A DNA stretch of 64,000 nucleotides from Mucilaginibacter rubeus (GTDB lineage: Bacteria > Bacteroidota > Bacteroidia > Sphingobacteriales > Sphingobacteriaceae). Shown piece after piece: positions 9,742-19,245 of the stretch; the stretch's first letter is position 1, and each line of letters starts with the position of its first letter. The stretch lies in NCBI RefSeq assembly GCF_003286415.2, contig NZ_CP043450.1, forward strand, positions 7,502,001 through 7,566,000, given 5' to 3'. A model generated the notes under the pieces. The model did no database searches. It was not told where the DNA came from and saw only the letters and a list, made by a program, of their open reading frames with translations. Both the position numbers and the translations under genes were made by a program.

Positions 9742-9784
9742 ATTTTTATGGGAGGTGTCCTGCATCTTTAGCGCGCTTACGTTC

Positions 9785-9814
9785 CCTCAGGGTCTCTCGG
9801 AGAGGACCCTGAGG
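9785..9814. repeat. Palindromic intergenic hairpin
   Basis: CCTCAGGGTC (9785-9794) pairs perfectly with GACCCTGAGG (9805-9814), and the intervening TCTCGGAGAG can fold further. It lacks a T-run, so it does not look like a terminator. It may be a REP-like element, but no second copy is present in this window. Confidence 0.55.
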
Positions 9815-9916
9815 CCTCCACCATACAGATTAGAGGTTTGGGATGTTTCTTCACTTAATGTGTTTCAGCTCCAAGACTCCCTGTCTCTGAACATCTGGCC
9901 ATACTGAATTTAATTA

Positions 9917-9987
9917 CCCCAATTGCCAGGCTATTACTTTCAATTCACGTCAAATCCTGCACCGTTTAGGATTTTCCCCCAATTTCC
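9917..9987. promoter_or_regulatory. Candidate operator repeats upstream of the second SusC operon
   Basis: The gap 9684-10204 contains the GH32 terminator, the palindrome at 9785-9814 and this pair of imperfect direct repeats. CCCCAATTGCC lies at 9917-9927 and CCCCAATTTCC at 9977-9987, 60 bp apart, and each is followed within a few bases by TATTAC. The spacing is close to six helical turns. They may be sites for the HTCS regulator encoded at 20784-24860. Apart from these I see nothing else coding in the gap. Confidence 0.35.
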
Positions 9988-10204
9988 TTAGAATATTACC
10001 CCTGTCAAACAGGTCATTTCAGTCAGTTTTGTTTAAACCAAAAATAAACAAATCATGAAAGAGATGAGGATTCATTGACCTGCTTAACGATCGGGCTGGA
10101 TTGACCGCATGCTTAAATACCATAGTGATAGCGGTTCAATTATTACCTGATCTCCATTTTAAACAATCACAATTAAATAAACTCCCAAATCAAAATGAAC
10201 CAAA

Positions 10205-13200
10205 ATGGATAAAATTTACTTATGCAGTTATTTTAAACTGAGTATAGCTAAACAACGCCTAAAAAGCATGCTGGCGATAATGGCAGTACTCGTTATTTTT
10301 ATTCCTAATGCTTATTCCCAATCAAAAAAGATTACCGGTACAGTAAAAGATGCCAAAGGCCTTAGCTTGCCAGGAGTAAGTGTTAAAATTAAAGGAACAG
10401 CCACAGGGGCGGTTACCGATAGCAAAGGAACGTACAGCTTATACGTATCCGATAATAAGGCTGTATTGGTATTTTCCTACATAGGCTTTGTAACGCAGGA
10501 GCAAGTTGCCGGCGATGCATCGGTAGTTGATGTTGTTTTGGCCGAGCAAAGCACCAATCTTAACGATGTGGTAGTTGTAGGTTACGGAACACAAAAGAAG
10601 GTAAATGTTGTGGGTTCGGTAGCTACCGTTAGCGCAAAGGATTTAGAAAATCGTCCCGTAACTAACGTTTCGTCTGCATTAACAGGTTTAAGTTCAGGTG
10701 TGTCGGTGATGCAAAGTTCGGGAAAGCCGGGTGCCGATGGGGCAACTATCCGCATCAGGGGCCTGGGTACGCTAAACAACAATAACGCGCTGGTAGTAAT
10801 TGACGGGATCCAGGGTACTTTGGATGCAGTTAACCCGGATGATATTGAAAGTATTTCGATACTGAAAGACGCTGCCGCAGCATCTATATATGGATCACTG
10901 GCAGCTAATGGCGTAATTTTAGTAACCACTAAAAAGGGCAGTAAAAACAAAACTACCATTACCTATAGCGGAATAGCATCTAAAACCAATCCAACCAGCA
11001 TGCCTTCGTTTGTAACCGACTATGTAAGGCACATGCAACTGGTAAATGAAGGCTACAGAAACCTTGGCCAAACGCCGGTTTATACCGATGCTACCATAGC
11101 CCAGTGGCAAAAAGCCGATGCCGATCCAAAAGGTTTAAATGCTATTGGCGTTCCTAATTATATTGCCTACCCAAATACAAACTGGGCCAAAACCATCTTT
11201 CAAAACAATGTACTGCAAGACCATAACATTGCCCTGAACGGCGGCAACGAAACCACACAATACTTGTTATCGGCCGGATATAACGGCAACCCGGGTACGA
11301 TGCAAAATACCGGATCTGACAAATACCAGTTCAGGGTTAACCTGCAAACAAAGGCTACCAAGTTTTTAACTGTTGGTACCCAAACCTTCGCATCGTTACA
11401 AACTTACGGGCTGGCCAGTACCAGCAATGCTTTCAACTATTTAAGGCAAACCACTCCGGGCGTATATCCATATTATAATGGTAAATATGGTTTCCCATCC
11501 GCGCCCGAGGAATCATCAACAGCTAATAACATCCTTACTTATTTAAACAGCACGGGCGGGCGCGACCAGGAATCGAGGTTTAACAGTACAATTTTTGCCA
11601 ATGTTAATTTGTACAAAGGTTTAGTGCTTGAAACTAAATTTAACTATCAAACCCGTTTCGAGGAAAATAACTCCTACACCATTCCGCTGGAGCGCTGGGA
11701 TTTTTCGACCAATACTTTAAAGTCGGCAGCATCGGCCCCGGCACAGTTGAGCACTTACTATGATTTTAACAAAAACTACCTGCTTACCTGGGATGCTGTT
11801 TTGCGATACAATACCACCATCGCCAAAGATCATAACATTGGTGTATTAGGCGGTTTTGACCAGTACTATTACAACTACTATTATTTTGATGCCACCAAGT
11901 TAGGCCTTATCGACCCTACAATAACTACCCTTAGCTCGGCAACAACACCAACAGCCGCCACAGGCGATGCTTATGATTATTCGCTCAGGTCGTTTTTTGG
12001 CAGGTTGAATTATGATTACAAGCAACGCTATTTATTGGAAGCGGTGTTCAGGTATGATGGTTCGTCAAAATTTGCGCCGGCAAACCGTTGGGGCTTTTTT
12101 CCCGCCTTTGCCGCAGGATGGCGAATTTCGGAAGAGCCTTTTATGCAGAATATCAACAATTACGTAAGTAATTTAAAACTGAGGGCATCATGGGGCCAAA
12201 CCGGTAATAACGTGCTAAACTCATCAGCCTCCTTAGGTAATTACGATTACATGGCCACTTATGGTACCACGGCTTATTCATTTAACGGCGCCGCTGTAAC
12301 CGGTTTAATTCAGTCAAAAACAGCTAACCAGAACCTTAAATGGGAAACTACAACAACTACCAACATCGGTTTGGACGGATCGTTGTTTAAAGGCAAAATG
12401 AATTTTGAGATAGATGCCTATCGCAAATATACCAGCGGCATTTTATTTACGCCAACAGTACCATTAACAGTAGGTACCGCTACTGCCGCAACACAAAACA
12501 TTGCCGAAATTTCAAATCGTGGTATTGAGGTTACTCTTGGATATCATGGCAAAGCCGGCGATTTAACCTTTAACGTATCGGGTAATTTTGCCTACAACTT
12601 TAACCGCGTTGAAAAATATAAAGGTACTCTACAGGAAGGCTATGCTACTGATGCAAGCGGCGCTTCTGTATACTCATCAAATATTGGACAGGTATCCAGC
12701 GGTGGCACAACAAGGGTGATACAGGGACATCTCATTAACGAGTACTACCTGTACCCGGTTTATAAAGGAAACGGCAGCTACTATAATGCCGACGGAACTG
12801 TAAACAAAAATGGCGGTCCAAAAGATGGTATGATCCGCACCCCGCAGGATATGGCATGGCTGCAAAGCATGATAGATGCAGGTTATAAATTTCAGCCTGG
12901 TAATGGTATCGGAAAAACCAAGATTTATTACGGCGATTTAATTTATGGCGATACCAATAACGACGGTATTTACGGCAACAGCTATGATGCCCAGCTTACC
13001 AAAAAATCATCAGTACCTAAATACAACGCAGGTTTGCAATTCAATGTTGCTTACAAAGGCTTTGATTGTTCTATGATATGGGCAGGCAGCTTTGGCATGT
13101 ACTATTACTGGAACGATATCGGCTACAACAACTCTATTGTATCATTAGGTAACGCGGTTAGTACACTTGTTGCCAACAATCACTACTACTACAACGATGC

Positions 13201-13519
13201 AAACCCTGCAGATGCGGCAAACAATACAGGCGCGCATTATCCGCGGTTAAAAAATACATCCGATGTGCAGAATGCAGCTGTAGCCAGCGATTTCTACCTG
13301 TATAACGCATCGTATGTGAAACTTAAAAACGTTCAGTTAGGCTACACCATCCCTAAACGGATTTCGGAGAAATGGGCCTTGAACAGGATAAGGATCTACG
13401 TAGCGGCCGAAAATTTACTCACCATTACCAAGTACCCTGGTCTTGACCCTGAAATAGGGGCAAGTGTGGGATATCCAACCATGCGTCAATATTCAGTTGG
13501 TTTAAACGCTACTTTTTAA
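10205..13519 (+). CDS. SusC-like TonB-dependent outer-membrane transporter (second PUL)
   Basis: The 1104-residue porin begins with an extended N-region (MDKIYLCSYFKL) before the hydrophobic signal core, with probable cleavage at NAYSQ near residue 39. Such long leaders are common in Sphingobacteriaceae SusC proteins. A carboxypeptidase-like domain follows (ITGTVKDAKGLSLPGVSVKI). The plug has NDVVVVGYGTQKKVNVVGSV, IRGLGTLNNNNALVVIDG and LKDAAAASIYGSLAANGV. The barrel ends with a terminal Phe (YSVGLNATF). It pairs with the SusD-like protein 8 bp downstream. The imported glycan is unknown but probably carries fucose and galactose, judging from the GH29 and GH2 genes that follow. Confidence 0.95.
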   Translation: MDKIYLCSYFKLSIAKQRLKSMLAIMAVLVIFIPNAYSQSKKITGTVKDAKGLSLPGVSVKIKGTATGAVTDSKGTYSLYVSDNKAVLVFSYIGFVTQEQVAGDASVVDVVLAEQSTNLNDVVVVGYGTQKKVNVVGSVATVSAKDLENRPVTNVSSALTGLSSGVSVMQSSGKPGADGATIRIRGLGTLNNNNALVVIDGIQGTLDAVNPDDIESISILKDAAAASIYGSLAANGVILVTTKKGSKNKTTITYSGIASKTNPTSMPSFVTDYVRHMQLVNEGYRNLGQTPVYTDATIAQWQKADADPKGLNAIGVPNYIAYPNTNWAKTIFQNNVLQDHNIALNGGNETTQYLLSAGYNGNPGTMQNTGSDKYQFRVNLQTKATKFLTVGTQTFASLQTYGLASTSNAFNYLRQTTPGVYPYYNGKYGFPSAPEESSTANNILTYLNSTGGRDQESRFNSTIFANVNLYKGLVLETKFNYQTRFEENNSYTIPLERWDFSTNTLKSAASAPAQLSTYYDFNKNYLLTWDAVLRYNTTIAKDHNIGVLGGFDQYYYNYYYFDATKLGLIDPTITTLSSATTPTAATGDAYDYSLRSFFGRLNYDYKQRYLLEAVFRYDGSSKFAPANRWGFFPAFAAGWRISEEPFMQNINNYVSNLKLRASWGQTGNNVLNSSASLGNYDYMATYGTTAYSFNGAAVTGLIQSKTANQNLKWETTTTTNIGLDGSLFKGKMNFEIDAYRKYTSGILFTPTVPLTVGTATAATQNIAEISNRGIEVTLGYHGKAGDLTFNVSGNFAYNFNRVEKYKGTLQEGYATDASGASVYSSNIGQVSSGGTTRVIQGHLINEYYLYPVYKGNGSYYNADGTVNKNGGPKDGMIRTPQDMAWLQSMIDAGYKFQPGNGIGKTKIYYGDLIYGDTNNDGIYGNSYDAQLTKKSSVPKYNAGLQFNVAYKGFDCSMIWAGSFGMYYYWNDIGYNNSIVSLGNAVSTLVANNHYYYNDANPADAANNTGAHYPRLKNTSDVQNAAVASDFYLYNASYVKLKNVQLGYTIPKRISEKWALNRIRIYVAAENLLTITKYPGLDPEIGASVGYPTMRQYSVGLNATF

Positions 13520-13527
13520 GGAGAAAA

Positions 13528-15297
13528 ATGATGAAAAAGATATTTATAGCATTACTTACCGTAATTATTGTAACAGGTTGTAAAAAGAACCTGCTTGATA
13601 CAGCGCCATATTCGTCCGTGGCTTCATCTACCATGTGGACAACCGATAACTTTACCGATTTGGGTGTTACCGGTGTTTACCAGGCCTTAAGGCTTGGTGA
13701 AAACACAGGCGGCGACAGCGAGCTGGAATTGTATATGTTTGACAGGTTTGCCTATACCGGCCAATACAGAAGCCAGGAATCTATGCTGTCGGGAACCATC
13801 ACTACCGGCAACTCGCTTTTCAGCAGTACCTGGCAAAACCTTTATGAAGGGGTTCAGCGCGCAAATGATGCTATCAAAAACATACCATTGAAATCGCCGT
13901 CTGACGCTGCCAAAAAAAGCAGGTACGTTGCTGAGTGTAAATTTTTACGCGCGTATTTTTACCTGAGGTTAAACCAGTTGTGGAAAGGCGTGCCGATTTA
14001 CCTTGAACCATTTACGGCAGATGAAGCAACAAAACCACGCTCAACAGAAACTGAAGTTTGGAACCAGGTGGTTACCGATTTAACCGATGCCATAAATGAG
14101 CCAAATTTACCGCAGATCTACGCGGCAGGAGCGGCCAATTACGGTCACGTTACCAAGGGGGCGGCGTACGCGCTACGCGGCAAGGCTTATTTGTACCTGA
14201 AAAAATGGGATTTGGCCGCGGCTGATTTTAATATGGTAAAATCGGCCGGCTATGCGCTTTTCTCCAATTATGTAACCTTGTTTAAAGCAGCCAATGAGCA
14301 ATGCAGCGAAATGATATTTTCTATCCAGAACGTTGCCGTTGCGGGTGGCGGCACAACCGGTTATGGTTCAACCACACAATGGTTTTGTGGTACCCGTTCA
14401 TCGTTCGGCTCCTGCTGGAACCAATACCTTGTATCGCCAAATCTTGTCGATCTGTATCAAAACCTTGATGGCTCAAATTTTAACTGGGATACGGTATTGC
14501 CTGGATACTCAAGTCTTACACCGGCGCAACGTGAGGTTTTCTTTTTAAGGAACAACCTTACCGCTGCCGAGATTACCGCAGCTACAACCAGGGGTGCGGC
14601 AATGAACTTATACCTGCCAACCGGTAACGAAGAAAGGATCCTTAAAGCGTATGCCAACCGCGATCCACGTTTGGCGGCTAATGTGATTACGCCATATTCT
14701 ACCTATAACGGTGCCTATAATTCATTAAATGCTACTGTTACCTCACGCTGGCCTTACCGTGCTGAGGCTGCTATAGGTGGTGATCTGCGTACAGATACGC
14801 AAAGCTATTTTTATTACCTGTACAGGAAATTTGTTTACGAAGGTATTTCTGAAACCATCAACCGGTCTTACGGGCCAACAGATTTTCCGATCATCAGGTA
14901 TGCCGATGTATTGTTAATGTGGGCCGAAGCGCTTAATGAGCAAGGTTTAACCTCTGAAGCAGTTGCCAAAGTAAATGAAGTAAGGTCAAGGGCAGGGGTT
15001 GGCTTATTAAATTCAAGCGCTGCCACCGCAGTAGCAGGACAGGATGACCTGCGCGAGCGCATCAGGAACGAGCGCAGGGTTGAGTTCCCTAACGAGGGTA
15101 TCAACTATTTTGATGAATTGCGTTGGAAATCATGGAAAGACAAAGTTTTTTATGCCGGCAATGGCGTAAAGCAAGTTTGGGGTGCTAATGTATACACCTA
15201 CTCGTTCCAGGGAGATTACATTTACAACTGGCCTATCCCTTTGGTTGAAACCCAAAGAAACCCCAACCTAAAACAAAACGACGGGTGGATTAATTAA
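13528..15297 (+). CDS. SusD-like glycan-binding lipoprotein (second PUL)
   Basis: The 589-residue lipoprotein has an N-terminal lipobox (VTGC, Cys near residue 18) followed by KKNLLDTAP. SusD core motifs include GVQRANDAIKNI, AECKFLRAYFYLRLNQLWKG, RYADVLLMWAEALNEQG and RNERRVEFPNEGINYFDELRW. It acts as the lid and ligand-recruiting partner of the SusC protein encoded 8 bp upstream. Two Met codons open the frame; either could be used. The downstream 227-bp gap contains an inverted-repeat element, so coupling to the glycosidase genes is uncertain. Confidence 0.95.
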   Translation: MMKKIFIALLTVIIVTGCKKNLLDTAPYSSVASSTMWTTDNFTDLGVTGVYQALRLGENTGGDSELELYMFDRFAYTGQYRSQESMLSGTITTGNSLFSSTWQNLYEGVQRANDAIKNIPLKSPSDAAKKSRYVAECKFLRAYFYLRLNQLWKGVPIYLEPFTADEATKPRSTETEVWNQVVTDLTDAINEPNLPQIYAAGAANYGHVTKGAAYALRGKAYLYLKKWDLAAADFNMVKSAGYALFSNYVTLFKAANEQCSEMIFSIQNVAVAGGGTTGYGSTTQWFCGTRSSFGSCWNQYLVSPNLVDLYQNLDGSNFNWDTVLPGYSSLTPAQREVFFLRNNLTAAEITAATTRGAAMNLYLPTGNEERILKAYANRDPRLAANVITPYSTYNGAYNSLNATVTSRWPYRAEAAIGGDLRTDTQSYFYYLYRKFVYEGISETINRSYGPTDFPIIRYADVLLMWAEALNEQGLTSEAVAKVNEVRSRAGVGLLNSSAATAVAGQDDLRERIRNERRVEFPNEGINYFDELRWKSWKDKVFYAGNGVKQVWGANVYTYSFQGDYIYNWPIPLVETQRNPNLKQNDGWIN

Positions 15298-15337
15298 ATA
15301 AATTAGAGTTTTTACCGTGCGTTTGAATAGCGAATAG

Positions 15338-15478
15338 TTGACTCACCCGGTCTGCGCTGCGCTGGACCACCCTCTCTATCCTTTGGATAAAGAGGGTAAG
15401 AAAAAAGAAATAAATTAAAAATCCCCTCTTTGCGAAGCAGAGAGGGGTGACAAGCGAAGCGAAGTCGGGGTGAGTCAA
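15338..15478. repeat. 141-bp inverted-repeat (MITE/REP-like) intergenic element
   Basis: Two 40-nt arms at 15338-15377 and 15439-15478 are inverted copies agreeing at about 32 of 40 positions, and the outer 11 bases (TTGACTCACCC) match exactly. The interior contains further short palindromes, such as CCCTCTTT-rich hairpins. It sits between susD and the fucosidase gene. I recall similar GACTCACCCC...CTTCGC elements recurring in Pedobacter and Mucilaginibacter genomes, but cannot count copies here. There is no ORF inside, so it would need a transposase in trans or act as a folded RNA element. Confidence 0.75.
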
Positions 15479-15524
15479 TACCGGCTGCACGGTAACCACT
15501 TTAAAGCAATTTGATCATTATTAT

Positions 15525-17039
15525 ATGTCATTTTTTAACAAGCTATTTTTTCCATTACTACTGCTGGCCGGTACTACCCATGCGCAAAACGGCAGCTTTA
15601 CAAGTATATCGCCGGGAGATAAAGAGGCGGATATCATTTATAAAGCTGCTCATGTAACGCCATCTCCAAGGCAATTGCGGTGGCAGCAACTGGAACTTAC
15701 CGCGTTCTTTCATTTCGGCATTAACACGTTTACCAATAAGGAGTGGGGCGATGGAAAAGAAGATATCTCGAAATTTAACCCGACTGAACTCAATGCCGAG
15801 CAATGGGTTAAAACCGTTAAGGATGCAGGTATAAAACAGGTGATCATCACAGCCAAACACCACGATGGTTTCTGTCTGTGGCCAAGCCGCTTTACTGAAC
15901 ATAGTATTAAGAACACGCCATATAAAAACGGCAAGGGCGATATTGTTAAGGAAGTAGCCAACGCCTGTAAAAAGTACGGCATCGGGTTCGGGGTTTATTT
16001 ATCGCCATGGGATAGAAACTCGGCGTATTATGGTGACTCGGTTAAATACAACACCTATTTTGAAAACCAGCTGACGGAGTTACTCAGCAATTATGGTAAG
16101 GTAGATGAGGTTTGGTTTGACGGCGCGAACGGGGAAGGCCCGAATGGGAAAAAACAGGTTTATGATTTCAATAGCTGGTATAAACTGATCCGCAGGTTAC
16201 AACCGCAGGCGGTAATTGCCATACAAGGCCCTGATGTGCGCTGGGTTGGTACCGAAACTGGTAAAGGCAGGTTAACCGAATGGAGTGTGTTGCCGGTTGA
16301 TGAGCAACAACAAAAGAAAATAGCCGACGCGTCGCAAAAGGATGTAATGGTAAAGCCTGTGGTCTACAAAGCGGGCGAAGACCTCGGCAGTCGCGACAGG
16401 CTGAAAGGGGCGAAAGGATTGGTTTGGTACCCTGCCGAAACCGATGTATCCATCAGACCAGGATGGTTTTATCACCCGGCAGAAGACGTAAAGGTTAAAA
16501 CCGGTAAGGAACTTCTGAATATCTATTTTTCCTCGGTTGGCCGCAATAGTTTATTGTTGCTAAACATTCCTCCCGATACAAGGGGCCTTATTAGCGATAG
16601 CGATGTACAAGCCCTGAAAGATTGGACTGAACTACGCGAATCACTTTTTAAAAATAACCTGTTGAAAGGCTTTACGGTTCATTGCCCAAACGGGATCAAT
16701 AATAATGCGCTTGTAAGAAGTCAACGTTCGTCATTTTGGACAACCAAGGGGAAGGATTCTACCGCTGTAATTGAATTTGATTCGGCTGTTCCGGTATCTT
16801 TTAATGTGCTGCAATTGCAGGAAGATATTACCGGGGGCCAGCGGATAGAGAAGTTCTCGCTGCAATACCTTCAGAATGATAAATGGACAGAGATTACATC
16901 CGGCACCACCGTAGGTTACAAACGCTTGTTGAACTTCAAGCCGGTTACTGCCGGTAAAGTAAGGCTGGTAATTGAATCATCCCGCTTTAACCCAACGCTT
17001 GTATCTGTAGGTTTATTTAAAAGCGATTTTATGCCCTGA
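15525..17039 (+). CDS. GH29 alpha-L-fucosidase, exported
   Basis: The 504-residue enzyme has a signal peptide (cleavage near THAQ, residues 18-21). The (beta/alpha)8 barrel includes AFFHFGINTF (60-69), ITAKHHDGFCLWPS (108-121) and the strand EVWFDGANGEGP, in which Asp199 is the expected nucleophile. The acid/base is not fixed in GH29 and I do not assign it. The C-terminal ~140 residues look like a discoidin/CBM32-type beta-sandwich. It removes alpha-L-fucosyl residues. The WFDGA context and length resemble subfamily B enzymes acting on alpha-1,3/1,4-fucose next to galactose, but that specificity is inference. It is probably periplasmic. Confidence 0.92.
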   Translation: MSFFNKLFFPLLLLAGTTHAQNGSFTSISPGDKEADIIYKAAHVTPSPRQLRWQQLELTAFFHFGINTFTNKEWGDGKEDISKFNPTELNAEQWVKTVKDAGIKQVIITAKHHDGFCLWPSRFTEHSIKNTPYKNGKGDIVKEVANACKKYGIGFGVYLSPWDRNSAYYGDSVKYNTYFENQLTELLSNYGKVDEVWFDGANGEGPNGKKQVYDFNSWYKLIRRLQPQAVIAIQGPDVRWVGTETGKGRLTEWSVLPVDEQQQKKIADASQKDVMVKPVVYKAGEDLGSRDRLKGAKGLVWYPAETDVSIRPGWFYHPAEDVKVKTGKELLNIYFSSVGRNSLLLLNIPPDTRGLISDSDVQALKDWTELRESLFKNNLLKGFTVHCPNGINNNALVRSQRSSFWTTKGKDSTAVIEFDSAVPVSFNVLQLQEDITGGQRIEKFSLQYLQNDKWTEITSGTTVGYKRLLNFKPVTAGKVRLVIESSRFNPTLVSVGLFKSDFMP

Positions 17040-17129
17040 CATCGGGGATTCGAATAACATTAAATGAGAAAGCTTTCATTGTCTTAAATCCATAACCAAA
17101 AAAAATATCAGGCCTGAACCGCAAAATTA

Positions 17130-17150
17130 ACCGGCCCTCACCAGGCCGGT
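17130..17150 (+). other. Strong hairpin just upstream of the GH2 start
   Basis: ACCGGCC (17130-17136) pairs with GGCCGGT (17144-17150) across a seven-base loop, ending 17 bases before the GH2 ATG. The segment just after it contains ACCTCCTT. No T-run follows, so a translational or mRNA-stability role is more likely than termination. Confidence 0.5.
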
Positions 17151-17167
17151 TTACCTCCTTGTGCTTT

Positions 17168-19222
17168 ATGAATAAACTACTATCAAAATATTTATATCTT
17201 TTTTTACTGTTGCTGATCTGTACAAATTATTCATTTGCTCAGATCGGCGCCATCGATGGCCGGCAGGTGGTCAATTTCAACAGCGACTGGAAGTTTCACT
17301 TTGCTTATGATATCAGGAAACAACCTGAAAAGATCAACGTAACCCTGCCCCATACCTGGAATGCCGGTGATGTGTTAAAAGGCAAGGCCAATTATGCGAG
17401 GGAAGCCGGTATCTATGAAAAAAACTTTTTAGTAAAAGAAAGCTGGAAAAACAAAAGGCTGTTCCTGTATTTTGAAGGGGCAAACAGCGTGGCTTCGGTT
17501 TTAATAAACCGGCATTTTATTACGGAGCACAAGGGTGGCTATACGGCTTTTTGTATTGAGATAACTGATTGGGTTAAGGCTGGTGAGGCAAATAATATTG
17601 AAGTACAGGTAAGTAATGCTTACAGAACGGATGTGTTGCCGCTCTGCGGCGATTTTAACGTGTACGGAGGTATTCACCGGCCGGTGTCTTTGTTGGTAAC
17701 ATCTAAAGATTGTATTTCTCCATTGGATTATGCCTCGTCTGGGGTGTATCTGACACCGAAGATTTTATCTGATAAAACGGCCTCTGTGAATATCGTAACC
17801 AAATTATCGGTACATAACACAGCGGGTTTAAAGCTTAGGGCTGATATCATAGATGCCGGCAAAAATATCATTGCATCTGCCACAAGCAGCATTAGCAACA
17901 AGCAACAATGCAACCAAACTGTAAATTTAAAGCAGCCTCATTTATGGAACGGTAAGGCCGATGCTTATTTATATACCGTGAATGTAAGCCTGATGAACAA
18001 TGATGCAGTAATTGACCAGGTTACCCAGCCTTTAGGGTTCAGAACTTACCGGGTTGACGCAGATAAGGGATTTATCTTAAACGGTAAATACCTCGATTTG
18101 CATGGCGTTGGTTTTCATGAAGATGTGGAGGGTAAAGCTTCAGCCGTTGACAGTGTAGATCTGAATAAAGATATGGAGCTGATTAAAGAGATAGGAGCTA
18201 CGGCTATCCGCTTAACTCACTATCCACATGGTAAATATTTCTATGACCTCTGCGACAGGAATGGCATGGTGGTATGGTCTGAAATTCCCTTTGTTGGTCC
18301 GGGAGGGTACACTGGTGCAGGCTATTTAAAAAATCCGGCTTTGGAAAGCCAGGCGAGGCAGGTATTAACAGAAATGATCCGTCAAAATTATAACCATCCT
18401 GCTATTTGTTTCTGGGGATTATTTAATGAACTAAAGCTTGATCATGATGATCCTGTGCCATTTTTAAAGCAGTTGAATGAATTAGCTAAGCAGGAAGATC
18501 CTACCCGATTAACTACTGCCGCCACCTTTTTAGATGGCAGCCAGTTTAACCAGGTATCAGACATTATTGCCTGGAACAAATACTACGGATGGTACGACGG
18601 CGAGTTTAAGCAAATTGGCGTATGGGCAGATAAAACACATCATGACTATCCGCAGAAACCATTTGCCGTAAGCGAATACGGAGCAGGTGGCAGTCCGTTT
18701 AAACACGCCGAAAATGATAACAAGCCAGACGCCGATGGTAAATTTCACCCCGAAGAATGGCAAACCCGCTATCATGAGGTTAACTGGCAGGAGCTTTATA
18801 AGCGACCGTTCGTATGGGGCAAATTTGTGTGGGCACTGGCCGATTTTGGCTCGTCTATCCGTACCGAAGGTGATGCCGATGGTATCAATGATAAAGGGCT
18901 GGTAACATATAACAGGGCGGTTAAAAAGGATGCCTTCTACTTTTATAAAGCTAACTGGAATACCGAGCCTATGTTATATATTACCGACCGGAGGAATACG
19001 GTTAGGCATCAACAGACAACCGCTGTGAAGGTATACAGCACTAATCCAAATGTGAAACTCATGGTAAATGGTGTTGCCATAAAAGGTGGTAAGGCCAATG
19101 ATTTTCACACCACAATATGGGATAACATTACCCTGCAAAAGGGGAAAAATAAAATTGAAGTAAGCAGTAATGTTGACGGGCGTTTGCTGGAAGATTCCTG
19201 CGAATGGACACTGGAGAATTAA
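17168..19222 (+). CDS. GH2 beta-galactosidase-type glycosidase, exported
   Basis: I place the start at ATG 17168, not the upstream in-frame TTG at 17159, because it directly opens a signal peptide (MNKLLSKYLYLFLLLL, cleavage near FAQ). The protein has 684 residues. Jelly-roll and Ig-like domains come first (WKFHFAYD, LPHTWNAGD), with the GH2 linker RTYRVDADKGFILNGK. The TIM barrel follows, with acid/base Glu421 in WGLFNELK and nucleophile Glu503 in VSEYGAGG. The C-terminal beta-sandwich is short. At this length it resembles small PUL beta-galactosidases or beta-glucuronidases rather than LacZ. Beta-galactosidase is the default guess; the hydrolysed bond is not proven. Confidence 0.88.
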   Translation: MNKLLSKYLYLFLLLLICTNYSFAQIGAIDGRQVVNFNSDWKFHFAYDIRKQPEKINVTLPHTWNAGDVLKGKANYAREAGIYEKNFLVKESWKNKRLFLYFEGANSVASVLINRHFITEHKGGYTAFCIEITDWVKAGEANNIEVQVSNAYRTDVLPLCGDFNVYGGIHRPVSLLVTSKDCISPLDYASSGVYLTPKILSDKTASVNIVTKLSVHNTAGLKLRADIIDAGKNIIASATSSISNKQQCNQTVNLKQPHLWNGKADAYLYTVNVSLMNNDAVIDQVTQPLGFRTYRVDADKGFILNGKYLDLHGVGFHEDVEGKASAVDSVDLNKDMELIKEIGATAIRLTHYPHGKYFYDLCDRNGMVVWSEIPFVGPGGYTGAGYLKNPALESQARQVLTEMIRQNYNHPAICFWGLFNELKLDHDDPVPFLKQLNELAKQEDPTRLTTAATFLDGSQFNQVSDIIAWNKYYGWYDGEFKQIGVWADKTHHDYPQKPFAVSEYGAGGSPFKHAENDNKPDADGKFHPEEWQTRYHEVNWQELYKRPFVWGKFVWALADFGSSIRTEGDADGINDKGLVTYNRAVKKDAFYFYKANWNTEPMLYITDRRNTVRHQQTTAVKVYSTNPNVKLMVNGVAIKGGKANDFHTTIWDNITLQKGKNKIEVSSNVDGRLLEDSCEWTLEN

Positions 19223-19245
19223 GCCATTGTATATAAATAAATTGT

